From the NCBI GenBank assembly GCA_024682655.1, contig JAIKYZ010000024.1:1-64000 (forward strand): a DNA stretch of 64,000 nucleotides, read 5' to 3'. A model generated the notes under the pieces. That model saw only the letters and a program-made list of their open reading frames with translations. It did no database searches and was not told where the DNA came from. This DNA is from Treponema sp. Its GTDB lineage: Bacteria; Spirochaetota; Spirochaetia; Treponematales; Treponemataceae. Each line of letters starts with the position of its first letter. Within the stretch, counting starts at the first letter, position 1. The translations under genes and the position numbers were made by a program. Shown here in pieces: positions 39,300 to 50,412 of this stretch.

Positions 39300-41300
39300 A
39301 TGGCAAAAACAGCTCCTATGAGATTACTTGAACTTATGGTTCTAAAAGAAGATATTTCTTCTGTAATCGAATTTATTGGAAAAAAAGAGTCTTTCCAGTT
39401 CTATACCAAAAAGAAAATTGAAAAAAAAGAAGACGATCAGGAAGCTCAATTTACCCTTGATGTTGACCGTCATCTTTACGACGAAATCAAAAATATAGCA
39501 ATTGATTTGAATATATCAAGTGATTCTATAGATATTACTTCTGCTCGTTCTCCATCCGAAGATGACAGGACTAAACTTACTCAAATCCTTGCCGCTTATA
39601 ATGACTTGGAAAACAACCTTGAAAACGCCAGGGAAGCTGCCGAAAAAGTTTCATCTGCTGTAAAAGAAGCAAATGCTTTTTCAAACCTTAAAGTTTCTTA
39701 TTCAGAATTAGATCACCTTTCTTTCTTATCTTTAAAAATTGGTCGTATTCCTGCAGAAAATTATGACCAGTTAAAAGAAAATCTAGAAGACGATGCTGTT
39801 CTTGTTCCTCTTGGTGATGATAAAAGTCATGTTTTGCTTGCTTCTTCTAAAAAAGGTCGTTTTGCCCTTGAATCAATTTTAAAAGAATATGGTTTTGTTG
39901 AACTTGAAATCCCAAAAGATTTTATGGGAGTTCCAGAAGATGTTCTTGATGGATTAAAAAGAGAAGAACGTCAGTCTTTAGATTTAATTAAAGAACTTGA
40001 ACATCAAAAGAAAAACTTTAAAGAAACTAACGAAAATGAAATCTTAAGACTTCTTGCTTCTTTAACAATCGCTGTTCAAATAGAAGATATTAAAAATAAT
40101 CTGCAGTCAACAGAGTTAGTTTATAGAATTACCGGCTGGATTCCAAAATCAGAAACCGATTCTTACATGAAAGAATTAGACGAAATTACAGAAGGTAGAA
40201 TTGCCATCCGTGAATTTGAACCTTACGAAGTTCCTGCTGTTATGTCTGGAAAAGAACAGGTTCCTGTAAAAATGAACCACGGAAAAGTAATTAAAAGTTT
40301 TGAGCGAATGATTTTTAGTTACGGTGCCCCTTTGTACGGTACAATTGATCCAACTCCATTTGTAGCAATTTTCTTTACCATTCTTTTTGGTTTTATGTTT
40401 GGAGATTTGGGCCAGGGACTTGTATTCCTTTTGGTGGGTTTTTTAATGGCTGCCAAAATAATTAAGTTTGGTGGCTGGGAAAAATTCGGCCCTGTATTTA
40501 TTGCAATTGGTATAACTTCTTCAATTATGGGTCTTTTAACCGGAGAATTTTTTAGTAACGAAACTTTACTTGAACCTTTTTCTTACTGGATTACCGGTTT
40601 ATTTGGAAATGCCCATGCTCCAATCTTAAAACTTATGCCTTCCCAGGATCCTAATTCCATTAAGGTTATGTTTGCAGTTTTTGGAGTTGCCGTTGGAATT
40701 GGTTTTATTATTAATTCAATTGGTTTACTTTTGAATTTTATAAACAATTTAATCTTAAAACGCTGGGGCGAAGCCTTCTTTGGAAAAAATGGAATGGCCG
40801 GCTTTGTTTTCTACTGGTATGTAGTGGCAACCGTTATAAGAGTAGTTGTTTTTAAACATCAGATTGCAATTTACGACTGGGTAATAATTGGACTTTCCCT
40901 TTTCCTTGCTTCTTTTGCAGAACCTTTTGAAAGAGCTTTAGCCCATGAAAAACCATTATTAAAGGATGGAGTTTTAGCTTACTTAATTGGCGGAGTAGTA
41001 GAAGTGATCGAAGTTCTTTCTGGTTATTTATCTAACACTGTAAGTTTTATTCGTGTTGGCGCCTTTGCCCTTTCTCATGCCGTTCTTGATTATATGATTA
41101 TGATTTTAACAAATCTTTGCGGTGGACCGGCAAGTGTGGGTGGAATCTTCGTTTTGATTTTTGGAAATGTAATTGTTGTAGTTCTTGAAGGTATGATTGT
41201 TGCCATTCAGGTAATTCGATTGCAGTATTATGAATTCTTTAGCAAATTCTTCCACGAAACTGGAAAAGAATTCAAACCATTTAAATTTGAACTTAAATAG
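39300..41300 (+). CDS. V-type ATP synthase subunit I
   Basis: Large N-terminal cytoplasmic region plus multi-TM region; FGFMFGDLGQGL, LSNTVSFIRVGAFALSHAVL. Confidence 0.95.
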   Translation: MAKTAPMRLLELMVLKEDISSVIEFIGKKESFQFYTKKKIEKKEDDQEAQFTLDVDRHLYDEIKNIAIDLNISSDSIDITSARSPSEDDRTKLTQILAAYNDLENNLENAREAAEKVSSAVKEANAFSNLKVSYSELDHLSFLSLKIGRIPAENYDQLKENLEDDAVLVPLGDDKSHVLLASSKKGRFALESILKEYGFVELEIPKDFMGVPEDVLDGLKREERQSLDLIKELEHQKKNFKETNENEILRLLASLTIAVQIEDIKNNLQSTELVYRITGWIPKSETDSYMKELDEITEGRIAIREFEPYEVPAVMSGKEQVPVKMNHGKVIKSFERMIFSYGAPLYGTIDPTPFVAIFFTILFGFMFGDLGQGLVFLLVGFLMAAKIIKFGGWEKFGPVFIAIGITSSIMGLLTGEFFSNETLLEPFSYWITGLFGNAHAPILKLMPSQDPNSIKVMFAVFGVAVGIGFIINSIGLLLNFINNLILKRWGEAFFGKNGMAGFVFYWYVVATVIRVVVFKHQIAIYDWVIIGLSLFLASFAEPFERALAHEKPLLKDGVLAYLIGGVVEVIEVLSGYLSNTVSFIRVGAFALSHAVLDYMIMILTNLCGGPASVGGIFVLIFGNVIVVVLEGMIVAIQVIRLQYYEFFSKFFHETGKEFKPFKFELK

Positions 41301-41339
41301 AGTTATATATATTTTTCTATATTTATAAGGAGTAAAAAT

Positions 41340-41657
41340 ATGAAAAAGAGACTTTTTGCTGTATTAGCTGTATTTGCTTTATTTGCAACTGCACTTTTTG
41401 CACAGGAAAGTGGAGAAGCAGAAGCTGCTAAAACTGTTACTGATCTTTCTGGAGCAATTAAATATATTGCTGCCGCATTAGCTGTAGGTTTAGCATGTAT
41501 TGCTGGTGGTTCTGCCGTTGGTAAAATTGGTTCTGCTGCTATGGGTGCAATGAGCGAAAATTCTGAACTTTCAGGTAAAGCTTTACCTTTCGTAGGTCTT
41601 GCCGAAGGTATTTGTCTTTGGGGAATGCTTGTTGCTGTATTGATTCTGATTATGTAG
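41340..41657 (+). CDS. V-type ATP synthase subunit K (proteolipid)
   Basis: AGGSAVGKIGSAAMGAMSENSEL...GLAEGICLWGMLVAVLIL. Confidence 0.93.
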   Translation: MKKRLFAVLAVFALFATALFAQESGEAEAAKTVTDLSGAIKYIAAALAVGLACIAGGSAVGKIGSAAMGAMSENSELSGKALPFVGLAEGICLWGMLVAVLILIM

Positions 41658-41669
41658 AAAATTTAGGCA

Positions 41670-42002
41670 ATGAAGTTTTATATAATTGGATGCCGGGAAT
41701 TGGTCCTAGCCTTCAAATTAGTTGGGGTAGATGGAGTTGCCGCCGATAGCCGTGATGAAGTTCTAGAAGCTTTTAACAGGGTTACCGGGGCAGGTGGTTT
41801 TGCCGCCCTCCCAATAGAGCAGCTTCCTAATGTTTTAATTTTAACTCAAGATGCTGCTGCTCAAATTGAAGACGAAGAAATTGCCTGGCAAAAGACAGGA
41901 AAATTTCCTCTTATTGTTGAAATTCCAGGTTTGAATGGACCTGTAAAGGGTAAAAAATCTCTTTCAGATGCTATTCGCGAAGCCATTGGAGTTCAGATTT
42001 AA
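41670..42002 (+). CDS. V-type ATP synthase subunit F
   Basis: Small protein with IGCRELVLAFKLVGVDG start, typical of subunit F. Confidence 0.85.
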   Translation: MKFYIIGCRELVLAFKLVGVDGVAADSRDEVLEAFNRVTGAGGFAALPIEQLPNVLILTQDAAAQIEDEEIAWQKTGKFPLIVEIPGLNGPVKGKKSLSDAIREAIGVQI

Positions 42003-42067
42003 TTATATCTTTTCTACCTTTTTCAATTTTTTGGAATTTGTGAAGAAAAGGTAAGGGTGTTTGTTAT

Positions 42068-42709
42068 ATGCAGGAATTACGTTCAACAGAAATTTTGGAT
42101 AAAGAAATTCTAGAAGATGCTCAAAAGAAAGTTCAGAAAATCTTAAAAAATTCTGAAGCTGAGTGTCGTTCTATTTTGTCTTCGGTGGATGATAAAGTTT
42201 CAAAAACAGTAAAAGAAAAGGAAGCCGCTTTGATTTCTAAATTAGAATCAATAAGAACTAATCTAAACGCTTCTTTACCACTTGAAAAAGAAAGGTTTCA
42301 GGTTTCTTTTGTTGAAAATTTAATCATCAGTAAGATTCAAGAATACTTAAAATCCTTAAGTCAGGAAAAACGTATCCAGCTTGTTTTAGAAAAAATTAAA
42401 AATAAAAAGGCTGATGCTTATCTTTCTTCTCTTTTAAAGGAAAAGACTTTTACAGCCTATGTTTATGGTTTTGATATTAAAAAAGTAGAAAAAGCCCTGG
42501 AAGAAATTCTGGGTAAAAATTTAAAGGCATCTTTGCCTACCGATTTTGGAAAATTAATTCTAGAAGATGAAATCCTTGATATAAATGAAGGAATCATCCT
42601 GGAATCTCAAGATAAAGAAGTAAGATTTAGAATGACTTTAATAGAAGTTGTTGAAGAACTTTTAAATAATAATAGGGCAGAGCTGGCAGAAACTCTGTTT
42701 ACAGCATAG
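42068..42709 (+). CDS. V-type ATP synthase subunit E-like
   Basis: Coiled-coil N-terminus, position before subunit A. Confidence 0.75.
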   Translation: MQELRSTEILDKEILEDAQKKVQKILKNSEAECRSILSSVDDKVSKTVKEKEAALISKLESIRTNLNASLPLEKERFQVSFVENLIISKIQEYLKSLSQEKRIQLVLEKIKNKKADAYLSSLLKEKTFTAYVYGFDIKKVEKALEEILGKNLKASLPTDFGKLILEDEILDINEGIILESQDKEVRFRMTLIEVVEELLNNNRAELAETLFTA

Positions 42710-42717
42710 AGGTAATT

Positions 42718-44481
42718 ATGATTGAAGGAAAAATAACTAGAATATCAGGCCCTATTGTATATGCTCAGGGGCTGGATGCCTGTGGTCTTTATGATGTAGT
42801 AAACGTTGGTAAGAGCAAATTAATTGGCGAAATTATCCGTCAAAACAAGGGCAATTCAACCATTCAGGTTTACGAGGAAGATACTGGAATGTACATTGGT
42901 GAAAAAGTTGAATGTACAGAATTACCTCTTTCTTTACGTTTGGGTCCTGGCCTTGTTGGTAACATTTATGATGGTATTCAAAGACCTCTTAAAAGAATGT
43001 ATGAAAATTCCGGTTCATTTTTACTGCCAGGAGAAAGAACTGAACCTTTAGATTCAAAAAAAGTCTGGCATTTTGAAGCAGCTGATGGAATAAAAGAAGG
43101 TTGTAAAATAAAAGCCGGTTGTCTTTTGGGAAGTGTAAAAGAAACTGAATCTATTACTCAGAAGATTATGCTCCCCACAAATCTTCGTGGTAAAATCTTA
43201 AAATCTTTTAAGGGAAGCGGCGATTACACAGTTGATGATGTAATTGGTCTTACAGACTTAGATGAAGAAATCAGACTTGCTCACTACTGGCCGGTTCGCA
43301 AACCTCGACCTTACGAAAAAAAACTTGGCGTTACAGAACCTTTAGTTACAGGTCAGAGAGTAATTGATGTTTTCTTCCCACTTTCAAAAGGTGGTACTGC
43401 GGCAATTCCAGGCGGATTTGGAACTGGAAAAACCATGACCCAGCATGCTATTGCAAAATGGTGCGATGCCGATTTAATTGTTTACATTGGTTGTGGTGAA
43501 CGTGGAAACGAAATGACAGAAGTTCTTTCTGAATTCCCAGAGTTGATTGACCCTCGTACAGGGCGTTCAATCATGGAAAGAACAATTCTTATTGCAAATA
43601 CTTCAAATATGCCGGTTGCAGCCCGTGAAGTTTCTCTTTATTCGGGAATTACTCTGGCAGAATATTTTAGAGATATGGGAATGCATGTTGCAATTATGGC
43701 AGATTCAACTTCCCGCTGGGCAGAAGCTCTCCGTGAACTTTCTGGTCGTATGGAAGAAATGCCTGCGGAAGAAGGATTCCCTGCCTACCTGCCAACAAGA
43801 CTGGCTTCTTTTTACGAAAGGGCCGGAAGAATTATTTCTTTGGAAGGACAGGAAGGTTCTGTTTCTGTAATTGGAGCAGTTTCTCCTCCAGGTGGCGACT
43901 TTTCTGAGCCTGTTACCCAGCACACAAAAAGATTTATCCGTTGTTTCTGGGCTTTGGACCGGGAATTGGCAAACGCCCGCCATTATCCTGCAATTGGCTG
44001 GATAGATTCTTATTCAGAATATGCAGATGAAGTTAGAGACTGGTGGGAATTACATAATCCCCTTTGGGCAAGTTTAAGACAGGAATCTCTGGATCTTCTA
44101 AAAGAGGAAAATAAATTACAGCAGATTGTAAGACTTATTGGACCAGATGCACTTCCAGATTCCCAGCGTTTAATTCTAAAGGTAGCCGATATGATTAAAA
44201 ATGGTTTCCTTCAGCAAAATGCTTTTGATGATATTGATAAATATTGTTCAACAGATAAACAGATTGCAATTCTGGATTTGATTTTGGAATATTATAAAAG
44301 AGCTGCGGCCTGTATAAAAAAAGGTGCTCTTTTACAAAATCTTGTAAGTCTTCCTGTTTGTGATGAAATTGTCCGTATTAAAATGGTCTACAAAAATGAA
44401 GAAATTGATAAAATCAATGAAATTCGCCAGAGATTAGACAGTCAGATTGGCGAAATCGAAAGAGTTTATTCGGTGGAGTAA
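42718..44481 (+). CDS. V-type ATP synthase subunit A
   Basis: Walker [50 protein letters not shown]. Confidence 0.98.
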   Translation: MIEGKITRISGPIVYAQGLDACGLYDVVNVGKSKLIGEIIRQNKGNSTIQVYEEDTGMYIGEKVECTELPLSLRLGPGLVGNIYDGIQRPLKRMYENSGSFLLPGERTEPLDSKKVWHFEAADGIKEGCKIKAGCLLGSVKETESITQKIMLPTNLRGKILKSFKGSGDYTVDDVIGLTDLDEEIRLAHYWPVRKPRPYEKKLGVTEPLVTGQRVIDVFFPLSKGGTAAIPGGFGTGKTMTQHAIAKWCDADLIVYIGCGERGNEMTEVLSEFPELIDPRTGRSIMERTILIANTSNMPVAAREVSLYSGITLAEYFRDMGMHVAIMADSTSRWAEALRELSGRMEEMPAEEGFPAYLPTRLASFYERAGRIISLEGQEGSVSVIGAVSPPGGDFSEPVTQHTKRFIRCFWALDRELANARHYPAIGWIDSYSEYADEVRDWWELHNPLWASLRQESLDLLKEENKLQQIVRLIGPDALPDSQRLILKVADMIKNGFLQQNAFDDIDKYCSTDKQIAILDLILEYYKRAAACIKKGALLQNLVSLPVCDEIVRIKMVYKNEEIDKINEIRQRLDSQIGEIERVYSVE

Positions 44482-44484
44482 ATT

Positions 44485-45861
44485 ATGCATGGTACAGAAT
44501 ATAGAGGAATAAAATCAGTTGACGGACCAATTATCGTATTAAAAAAGACCGAAAGAGTTTTTTATAATGAAACTGTTTATGTTCGCGATAGAAATGGTGA
44601 AAAGAAAACTGGAAAAATTGTAGATATCTCAGATGATGCTGTTGTTGTACAGGTTTTTGGTTCTACTACAGGAATTGACCTGGACGAAGCAAGCTTTGAA
44701 TTTCTTGATACTCCACTTGAATTAAGAGTTGGAGAAGGACTTCTTGGCCGTGTATTTAATGGATTGGGAGAACCTATTGATGGTTATCCTCAGATTATTT
44801 CTTCTGAAAAAAGAAATGTAAACGGAAATCCTATAAATCCTTTTGCCAGAGTTTACCCAAGAGACTTTATTCAGACAGGAATTTCTGCAATTGACGGTAT
44901 GAATTCTTTGGTAAGAGGTCAGAAACTTCCTATTTTTTCTGGAAATGGTTTGGCTCATAATAAATTAGCAGCGCAAATTATCCGCCAGGCAAAACTTAGA
45001 AACAGCGATGAAAAATTCGTAATGGTTTTTGCCGGAATGGGTATTAAATATGACGTTGCAAAATTCTTTGTTGATACCTTTGAAAAATCCGGTGTTTTAT
45101 CAAATGTAGTAATGTTCCAGTCTCTTGCAGATGCTCCTTCAATCGAAAGAATTATTACTCCCCGCTGTGCATTAACAGCTGCAGAATATCTTGCTTTTGA
45201 AAAAGGTATGCATGTTCTTGTAGTTATGACAGATATGACTAACTATTGTGAGGCCCTTCGAGAAATATCTACTACACGCGGTGAAGTTCCGGGCCGTAAA
45301 GGTTATCCAGGCTACTTATATTCAGATTTGGCTGAACTTTACGAAAGGGCAGGAAAAATTAAAGGAAGTCAGGGGTCAATCACTCAGATTCCAATTTTAA
45401 CAATGCCTAATGATGATATTTCTCATCCAATTCCAGATTTGACCGGTTATATTACAGAAGGTCAGATTGTACTTGGACGTGAACTTTCCCAGGCCGGTAT
45501 TTATCCACCGGTAAGTGCTTTACCTTCCCTGTCTCGTCTTATGAAAGATGGAATTGGCCCTGATATGACCAGAGAGGACCATGCAAATGTTTCTTCCCAG
45601 CTTTTTGCTTCTTATTCAAAGGTAAAATCTATAAGAAACCTTGCCGCAATCATCGGTGAAGAAGAATTAAGCGAAGTAGATAGAATGTACTTAAAATTTG
45701 GCGAAAGACTGGAAAAAGAATTCTTTGGCCAGGGCGAATACGAAGACCGTACAATCGAAGAAACTCTGGACTTAGGCTGGAAAATCTTAAAAGAACTTCC
45801 ACAAGAAGAACTTACAAGAATTAAACCAGAATTGATGGAAAAGTATTATTCTGAAGAATAG
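44485..45861 (+). CDS. V-type ATP synthase subunit B
   Basis: [57 protein letters not shown]. Confidence 0.98.
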   Translation: MHGTEYRGIKSVDGPIIVLKKTERVFYNETVYVRDRNGEKKTGKIVDISDDAVVVQVFGSTTGIDLDEASFEFLDTPLELRVGEGLLGRVFNGLGEPIDGYPQIISSEKRNVNGNPINPFARVYPRDFIQTGISAIDGMNSLVRGQKLPIFSGNGLAHNKLAAQIIRQAKLRNSDEKFVMVFAGMGIKYDVAKFFVDTFEKSGVLSNVVMFQSLADAPSIERIITPRCALTAAEYLAFEKGMHVLVVMTDMTNYCEALREISTTRGEVPGRKGYPGYLYSDLAELYERAGKIKGSQGSITQIPILTMPNDDISHPIPDLTGYITEGQIVLGRELSQAGIYPPVSALPSLSRLMKDGIGPDMTREDHANVSSQLFASYSKVKSIRNLAAIIGEEELSEVDRMYLKFGERLEKEFFGQGEYEDRTIEETLDLGWKILKELPQEELTRIKPELMEKYYSEE

Positions 45862-45878
45862 GAAAAACTGGTAGAAGA

Positions 45879-46502
45879 ATGGCAAAGTTAAATATTGCTC
45901 CAACAAAATCAAATCTCCTCTCCATGAAAGAACAACTGGCAGTTTCTACAAATGGTTATGAACTTCTGGAAGAAAAAAGAGAGATTCTTGTACGCGAGCT
46001 TATGCATCTTGTAGAAAAAGTAAAAGTTCTGGAAGAGGAAATTAATAAAGTTATTTCTCAGGCATATCCGGCTTTTACAAAAATGCTTATGCTTGAAGGT
46101 AGTGACCAGATAGAAAGAATTGCTCATTCTGTAAATTATGAATTTGAAATGACAGAAAAGCATGTTAATATTGGAGGGATGAATTTTACTTCTATGGATG
46201 TAATTCTTCCTAAAAAAGAATTATTTTATTCCTTTTTGGGAACTTACGCCGACACCGATGCAACTATTGATAAATTCTTTGAATTGCTAAAGTTGCTCAC
46301 TCAGATGGCTTCTATTAGAACCATTGTCTGGCGTCTGGCTGCAGAAGTAAAGAAAACTCAAAGGCGTGTAAATGCCCTTGATAAAATGATTATTCCTCAA
46401 ACAAAGGAAACAAAAGCTTATATCGAAAGTGTTCTGGAGGAAAGAGAAAGAGAAAATGTCTTTGTCCTTAAGGCACTTAAAAAAAGAGGTACTGGCAAAT
46501 AA
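45879..46502 (+). CDS. V-type ATP synthase subunit D
   Basis: IAPTKSNLLSMKEQLAVSTNGYELLEEKREIL; TQRRVNALDKMIIPQTKETKAYIESVLEERERENVFVLK. Confidence 0.95.
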   Translation: MAKLNIAPTKSNLLSMKEQLAVSTNGYELLEEKREILVRELMHLVEKVKVLEEEINKVISQAYPAFTKMLMLEGSDQIERIAHSVNYEFEMTEKHVNIGGMNFTSMDVILPKKELFYSFLGTYADTDATIDKFFELLKLLTQMASIRTIVWRLAAEVKKTQRRVNALDKMIIPQTKETKAYIESVLEERERENVFVLKALKKRGTGK

Positions 46503-46505
46503 AAA

Positions 46506-47003
46506 ATGGCAAAAGGTTTTATTAAGAAAGTTCTGGTTGCAATTAATGGTCGTCAGTCTTCCATTCAGGCTGCAATGTATGCAATCATGATGGCCAAAAC
46601 TTATAATATTTCCCTTAAGTTTGTTTATGTTGTTGATACAGCAACAATAAAATTCCTGTCTATGAATAAACTTCTTGTTACAGAAGAAAAAGGCGATTTT
46701 GAAGAGAAATTAAGAGAAGGTGGAAAACATTATCTTAATTATGTTTCAATGCTGGCTTCTACAAAAGGTTTAACCTGTCAGACAGAATTAAGAGAAGGCG
46801 GTGTTTTCTCAGAAATTTTAAAGGCCTCTCAGGATTTCCAGGCCGATATGATAATTCTTGGTGGAAATTCTGATGGAAAGTCAAAACATTCCTATAAAGA
46901 ACAGGTTATGTCCAAGGACGAAAATGCGGTTTTATCTCATGCAAATTGTCCTGTTCTTGTAGTTCAAAAACCAGATATCGAAAAATTATTTAAAATCTTT
47001 TAA
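46506..47003 (+). CDS. universal stress protein family
   Basis: UspA-like fold: VLVAINGRQSSIQAAMYAI ... MIILGGNSDGKSKH ... ANCPVLVVQKP. Confidence 0.85.
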   Translation: MAKGFIKKVLVAINGRQSSIQAAMYAIMMAKTYNISLKFVYVVDTATIKFLSMNKLLVTEEKGDFEEKLREGGKHYLNYVSMLASTKGLTCQTELREGGVFSEILKASQDFQADMIILGGNSDGKSKHSYKEQVMSKDENAVLSHANCPVLVVQKPDIEKLFKIF

Positions 47004-47015
47004 TGAGGTTCTTTT

Positions 47016-47759
47016 GTGAAAAATTGCTATAAAATATTGGGCGTTTCTTCTAGTGCTAGTCTTGCAGAAATTAAAAGAGCCTATAGGGAAAAAGTAAAAT
47101 TATTACATCCTGATTTGACCGGAGATGTAAGCCGACAGGATGAATTTAACGAAGTTGTTCAGGCTTACAGGGTACTTTCAGATTCCCGCCAGAGATCAAT
47201 ATTTGATGAAAGTTTTTTTACAAGTATTAACAGATCTGCTTCTGAATATAAAAGTTTTAATTATTATGAATGGCTTAGTAACCGGGAAGATGAAGAAAGC
47301 CGGTCTAAATTGATTTTTTATACCCTTATGCATCAAAAAGAAGACGAAGCTGTTGCTGAATTTAAAAGAATGCAGACAAATCATGCAGATTTTTCTCTAA
47401 AAAAATGGTTTACCCGCGAAGATTTTATGGATTACGGTTATATTCTGGCCGAAGAACTTGTAATTCGCGGTGAATATTATGATGCAATAATTCTTCTGGA
47501 ACAGATAATTCAGATGGAATATTCTTTTAATTATTTCCGTTTGTTTTTCCCAGAGGTATTGGATTTTACCCTTTCAATTTTAAAGAAAAATATTTTTGAT
47601 ATTATCCCCGATGAACTTGCTCTGGATGTTTACGAAAGGGCCTTAGATTTAAAATTTGGAAAAGCCGCCGATAATTTTTTCTTAAAAAGAATGGCAGAAC
47701 TTTATCAAAGAATAGGAGATTCTGCCACTGCGCAAATCTGCTTAAATGCCATCCAATAA
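47016..47759 (+). CDS. J-domain (DnaJ-like) protein
   Basis: GTG start; NCYKILGVSSSASLAEIKRAYREKVKLLHPDLTGD with HPD. Confidence 0.9.
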   Translation: MKNCYKILGVSSSASLAEIKRAYREKVKLLHPDLTGDVSRQDEFNEVVQAYRVLSDSRQRSIFDESFFTSINRSASEYKSFNYYEWLSNREDEESRSKLIFYTLMHQKEDEAVAEFKRMQTNHADFSLKKWFTREDFMDYGYILAEELVIRGEYYDAIILLEQIIQMEYSFNYFRLFFPEVLDFTLSILKKNIFDIIPDELALDVYERALDLKFGKAADNFFLKRMAELYQRIGDSATAQICLNAIQ

Positions 47760-47896
47760 TAGTTTAAATTAACTATTACCTGGTTAGAGAAAACTAACGT
47801 AATATATAGCATATTTTTCTTAAAAACATTAAATTAATAATAAGGAGCCCAATTGAATGTTCAGTCAAGTATTGGCATTTAATTGAGATTAATAGA

Positions 47897-48670
47897 ATGA
47901 TACACTTAAAGACAAAAGAACAAATTGATGGTATTAGAAAAGCCTGTCATTTGACAGCAGATATGTTTAATGAACTTATTCCAAAAATTCATGCAGGAAT
48001 GAGTACTTGGGAAATTGATCAGCTTTTTAAGAACTATATTGAAGGTCATGGTGGAACTCCAGCCTGGTATCATGAAGATTATCCGGGTGCTGTTTGTATC
48101 AGCGTAAATGAAGAAGTAATTCACGGACTTCCTTCTAAGAAAAAGTTTATAAAAGAGGGAGACCTTGTAAGTCTTGATGTTGGAATTGATTTAAACGGTT
48201 ATATCAGCGATACAACTCACTCACTTTTAATTGGTAAAGTTGATCCAAAAGTAAAGGAACTTCAGCAGGTTACCGCAGAATGTTTAAAAGCCGGAATTGA
48301 AGCTTGCAAAGTTGGAAATAGAATTTCAGATATTGCTGATGCAGTTTATTCAATTGCCTCTGCCCATAATTATGGGGTTGTTTACGATTACTGTGGTCAT
48401 GGGGTAGGACTTGATGTTCACGAAGATCCAAATATTCCTAATTGTCCTTTCCGTGGTCCTAATCCAAGAATTAAAGCCGGAATGGTTTTGGCAATTGAAC
48501 CAATGATTAATCTTGGTACAGCAGATGTTGAAACTCTGGATGATGGCTGGACTGTTGTTACCTGTGACCGTAAAACAAGCTGCCATGAAGAACATACAGT
48601 TGCCGTTTTTGACGATCACACAGAATGTCTTACAGATTTAGACTACAATGGACAATCTGTATTAAAATAA
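47897..48670 (+). CDS. map: type I methionine aminopeptidase
   Basis: SVNEEVIHGLP, LDVGIDLNGYISDTTHS, YCGHGVGLDVHEDPNIPN, LAIEPMI. Confidence 0.97.
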   Translation: MIHLKTKEQIDGIRKACHLTADMFNELIPKIHAGMSTWEIDQLFKNYIEGHGGTPAWYHEDYPGAVCISVNEEVIHGLPSKKKFIKEGDLVSLDVGIDLNGYISDTTHSLLIGKVDPKVKELQQVTAECLKAGIEACKVGNRISDIADAVYSIASAHNYGVVYDYCGHGVGLDVHEDPNIPNCPFRGPNPRIKAGMVLAIEPMINLGTADVETLDDGWTVVTCDRKTSCHEEHTVAVFDDHTECLTDLDYNGQSVLK

Positions 48671-48700
48671 TCTTTTTGTAAGATATAATTAAAAGGATGA

Positions 48701-48737
48701 AACTTGAATTTACCTTTGTAGATTCAAGTTTTTTTTT
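48701..48737 (+). terminator. intrinsic terminator of map
   Basis: AACTTGAAT...ATTCAAGTT followed by a T run. Confidence 0.85.
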
Positions 48738-48802
48738 ATTTAGGGGTTAATACAACCCCTGAAAACGAGCGAGTCAAGGCCTTGAGCGAAGCGTGCCTTG
48801 AC
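48735..48802. repeat. dispersed palindromic repeat
   Basis: AGGGGTT-aatac-AACCCCT (48742-48760) and GTCAAGGC...GCCTTGAC (48773-48802); first part recurs at 63969-64000. Confidence 0.75.
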
Positions 48803-48920
48803 CGGTCGTATTTATTATCTAAAGGACAATTATTAAGAAATCTTAATCTTTTGTTTTTTTTGTAACCTAAGGCCCCTTTTTTTATTATATTTTAAAAAGA
48901 TGAAAATAGGAGATTTTAGA

Positions 48921-50384
48921 ATGAATAAATCAATTAAAATTCTTGGCGCAACAGCCTTACTTTTCTTGTTATCAACAAGTTTATTTGCACAGACTTCTAA
49001 AAAATCAAACTCAAGTGAATCAGCACAGGCACTTTCTGTAGTGGAATCTTTTCAAACTGTATTCCGCGACATTTCTGATATGCTCCTTCCTTCTGTTGTA
49101 GAAGTAGATGTTACAGAAACTAAAACAGTTACATACACAAATCCATTTGAAAGTTTTGGTTTCCCCTTTGGAGATTTCTTTGGTTTCCCAGAAGAAGAGG
49201 ATGAAGGAAAATCTAAAAAGAATCAGCGTGAATATGAACAAAAGGGCTTGGGTTCTGGAGTTATCGTAAGACGCGTAAACAATACTTATTATGTTCTTAC
49301 AAATAATCACGTTGCAGGTTCGGCCAGTAAAATTACAGTAAAATTAAATGATGGCCGCGAATACGAAGGTAAACTGGTAGGAACAGATGAAAGAATTGAT
49401 ATTGCTCTTGTTTCTTTTGAAGCAAAGAAAGATAAATCTATTCCAGTTGCTAATTTAGGCGATTCAGATAATGTAAAACCTGGTGATATTTGTATGGCTT
49501 TTGGTGCTCCACTGGGCTTTAGTCAGTCGGTAACTCAGGGTATTATCAGTGCGGTAAATCGTTCTGAAAGTTCAATGTCTTCAATTAGCGATTATATTCA
49601 GACAGATGCCGCAATCAACCAGGGAAACTCAGGTGGTCCACTTGTAAATATTTATGGCCAAGTTATTGGTATTAATACCTGGATTGCTTCTTCATCTGGT
49701 GGTTCTGTAGGTCTTGGTTTTGCAATTCCAATCAACAATATCAAAAAATCAATTGATTCTTTAATTGATCACGGAAAAATCATTTATGGTTGGGTAGGTG
49801 TTTCTTTAATCGAAATAAATGATGATTACAAAGAAGATCTTAAAGTTGATAATCTTGATGGTGCCTTTGCTGTAGAAGTATTTACAAATTCTCCTGCTTT
49901 CAAAGGTGGATTAAAACCTGGAGATTTTATTGTTACTATAAACGGAAAACTTGTAAATAATGTAAGTCAACTTGTAAGAGAAGTTGGAAGTCTGGAAGCC
50001 GGAACAATTGCCAAGTTTGGTGTTATTCGTGGCGGAATAAGAATCCCTGATATTTCTGTAAAAGTAGAAGAAAGGGCAAAAGATTCTGAAATCCAAAATA
50101 ATAAAATGTGGCCTGGATTTATTGCTTATCCTCTTACAGATGAAGTAAGAAAACAGTATAGTATTGATAAAAATATTAAGGGTGTAATTGCTACTAACGT
50201 TGAAGCAAAATCTCCTGCAGCCAGTCTTGGAATTGGAAAGGGAAATATTATTACTGCTGTAAACGGAGTAAAAGTTACAAATCTTTCTGAATTCTACGGT
50301 GAACTTGCTAAGGCTACTAAGGGTGTAAATTTTGACCTTTACGTTGATGGCAACACAATTCAGACAGGAACTTATATTTTTTAA
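48921..50384 (+). CDS. HtrA/DegP-type periplasmic serine protease with two PDZ-like regions
   Basis: Signal peptide; NNHVAGS, DERIDIALV, QGNSGGPLVN; two PDZ-like regions. Confidence 0.95.
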   Translation: MNKSIKILGATALLFLLSTSLFAQTSKKSNSSESAQALSVVESFQTVFRDISDMLLPSVVEVDVTETKTVTYTNPFESFGFPFGDFFGFPEEEDEGKSKKNQREYEQKGLGSGVIVRRVNNTYYVLTNNHVAGSASKITVKLNDGREYEGKLVGTDERIDIALVSFEAKKDKSIPVANLGDSDNVKPGDICMAFGAPLGFSQSVTQGIISAVNRSESSMSSISDYIQTDAAINQGNSGGPLVNIYGQVIGINTWIASSSGGSVGLGFAIPINNIKKSIDSLIDHGKIIYGWVGVSLIEINDDYKEDLKVDNLDGAFAVEVFTNSPAFKGGLKPGDFIVTINGKLVNNVSQLVREVGSLEAGTIAKFGVIRGGIRIPDISVKVEERAKDSEIQNNKMWPGFIAYPLTDEVRKQYSIDKNIKGVIATNVEAKSPAASLGIGKGNIITAVNGVKVTNLSEFYGELAKATKGVNFDLYVDGNTIQTGTYIF

Positions 50385-50412
50385 TTAGCTTTGAAGAATA
50401 AAGAGGAAAAAA

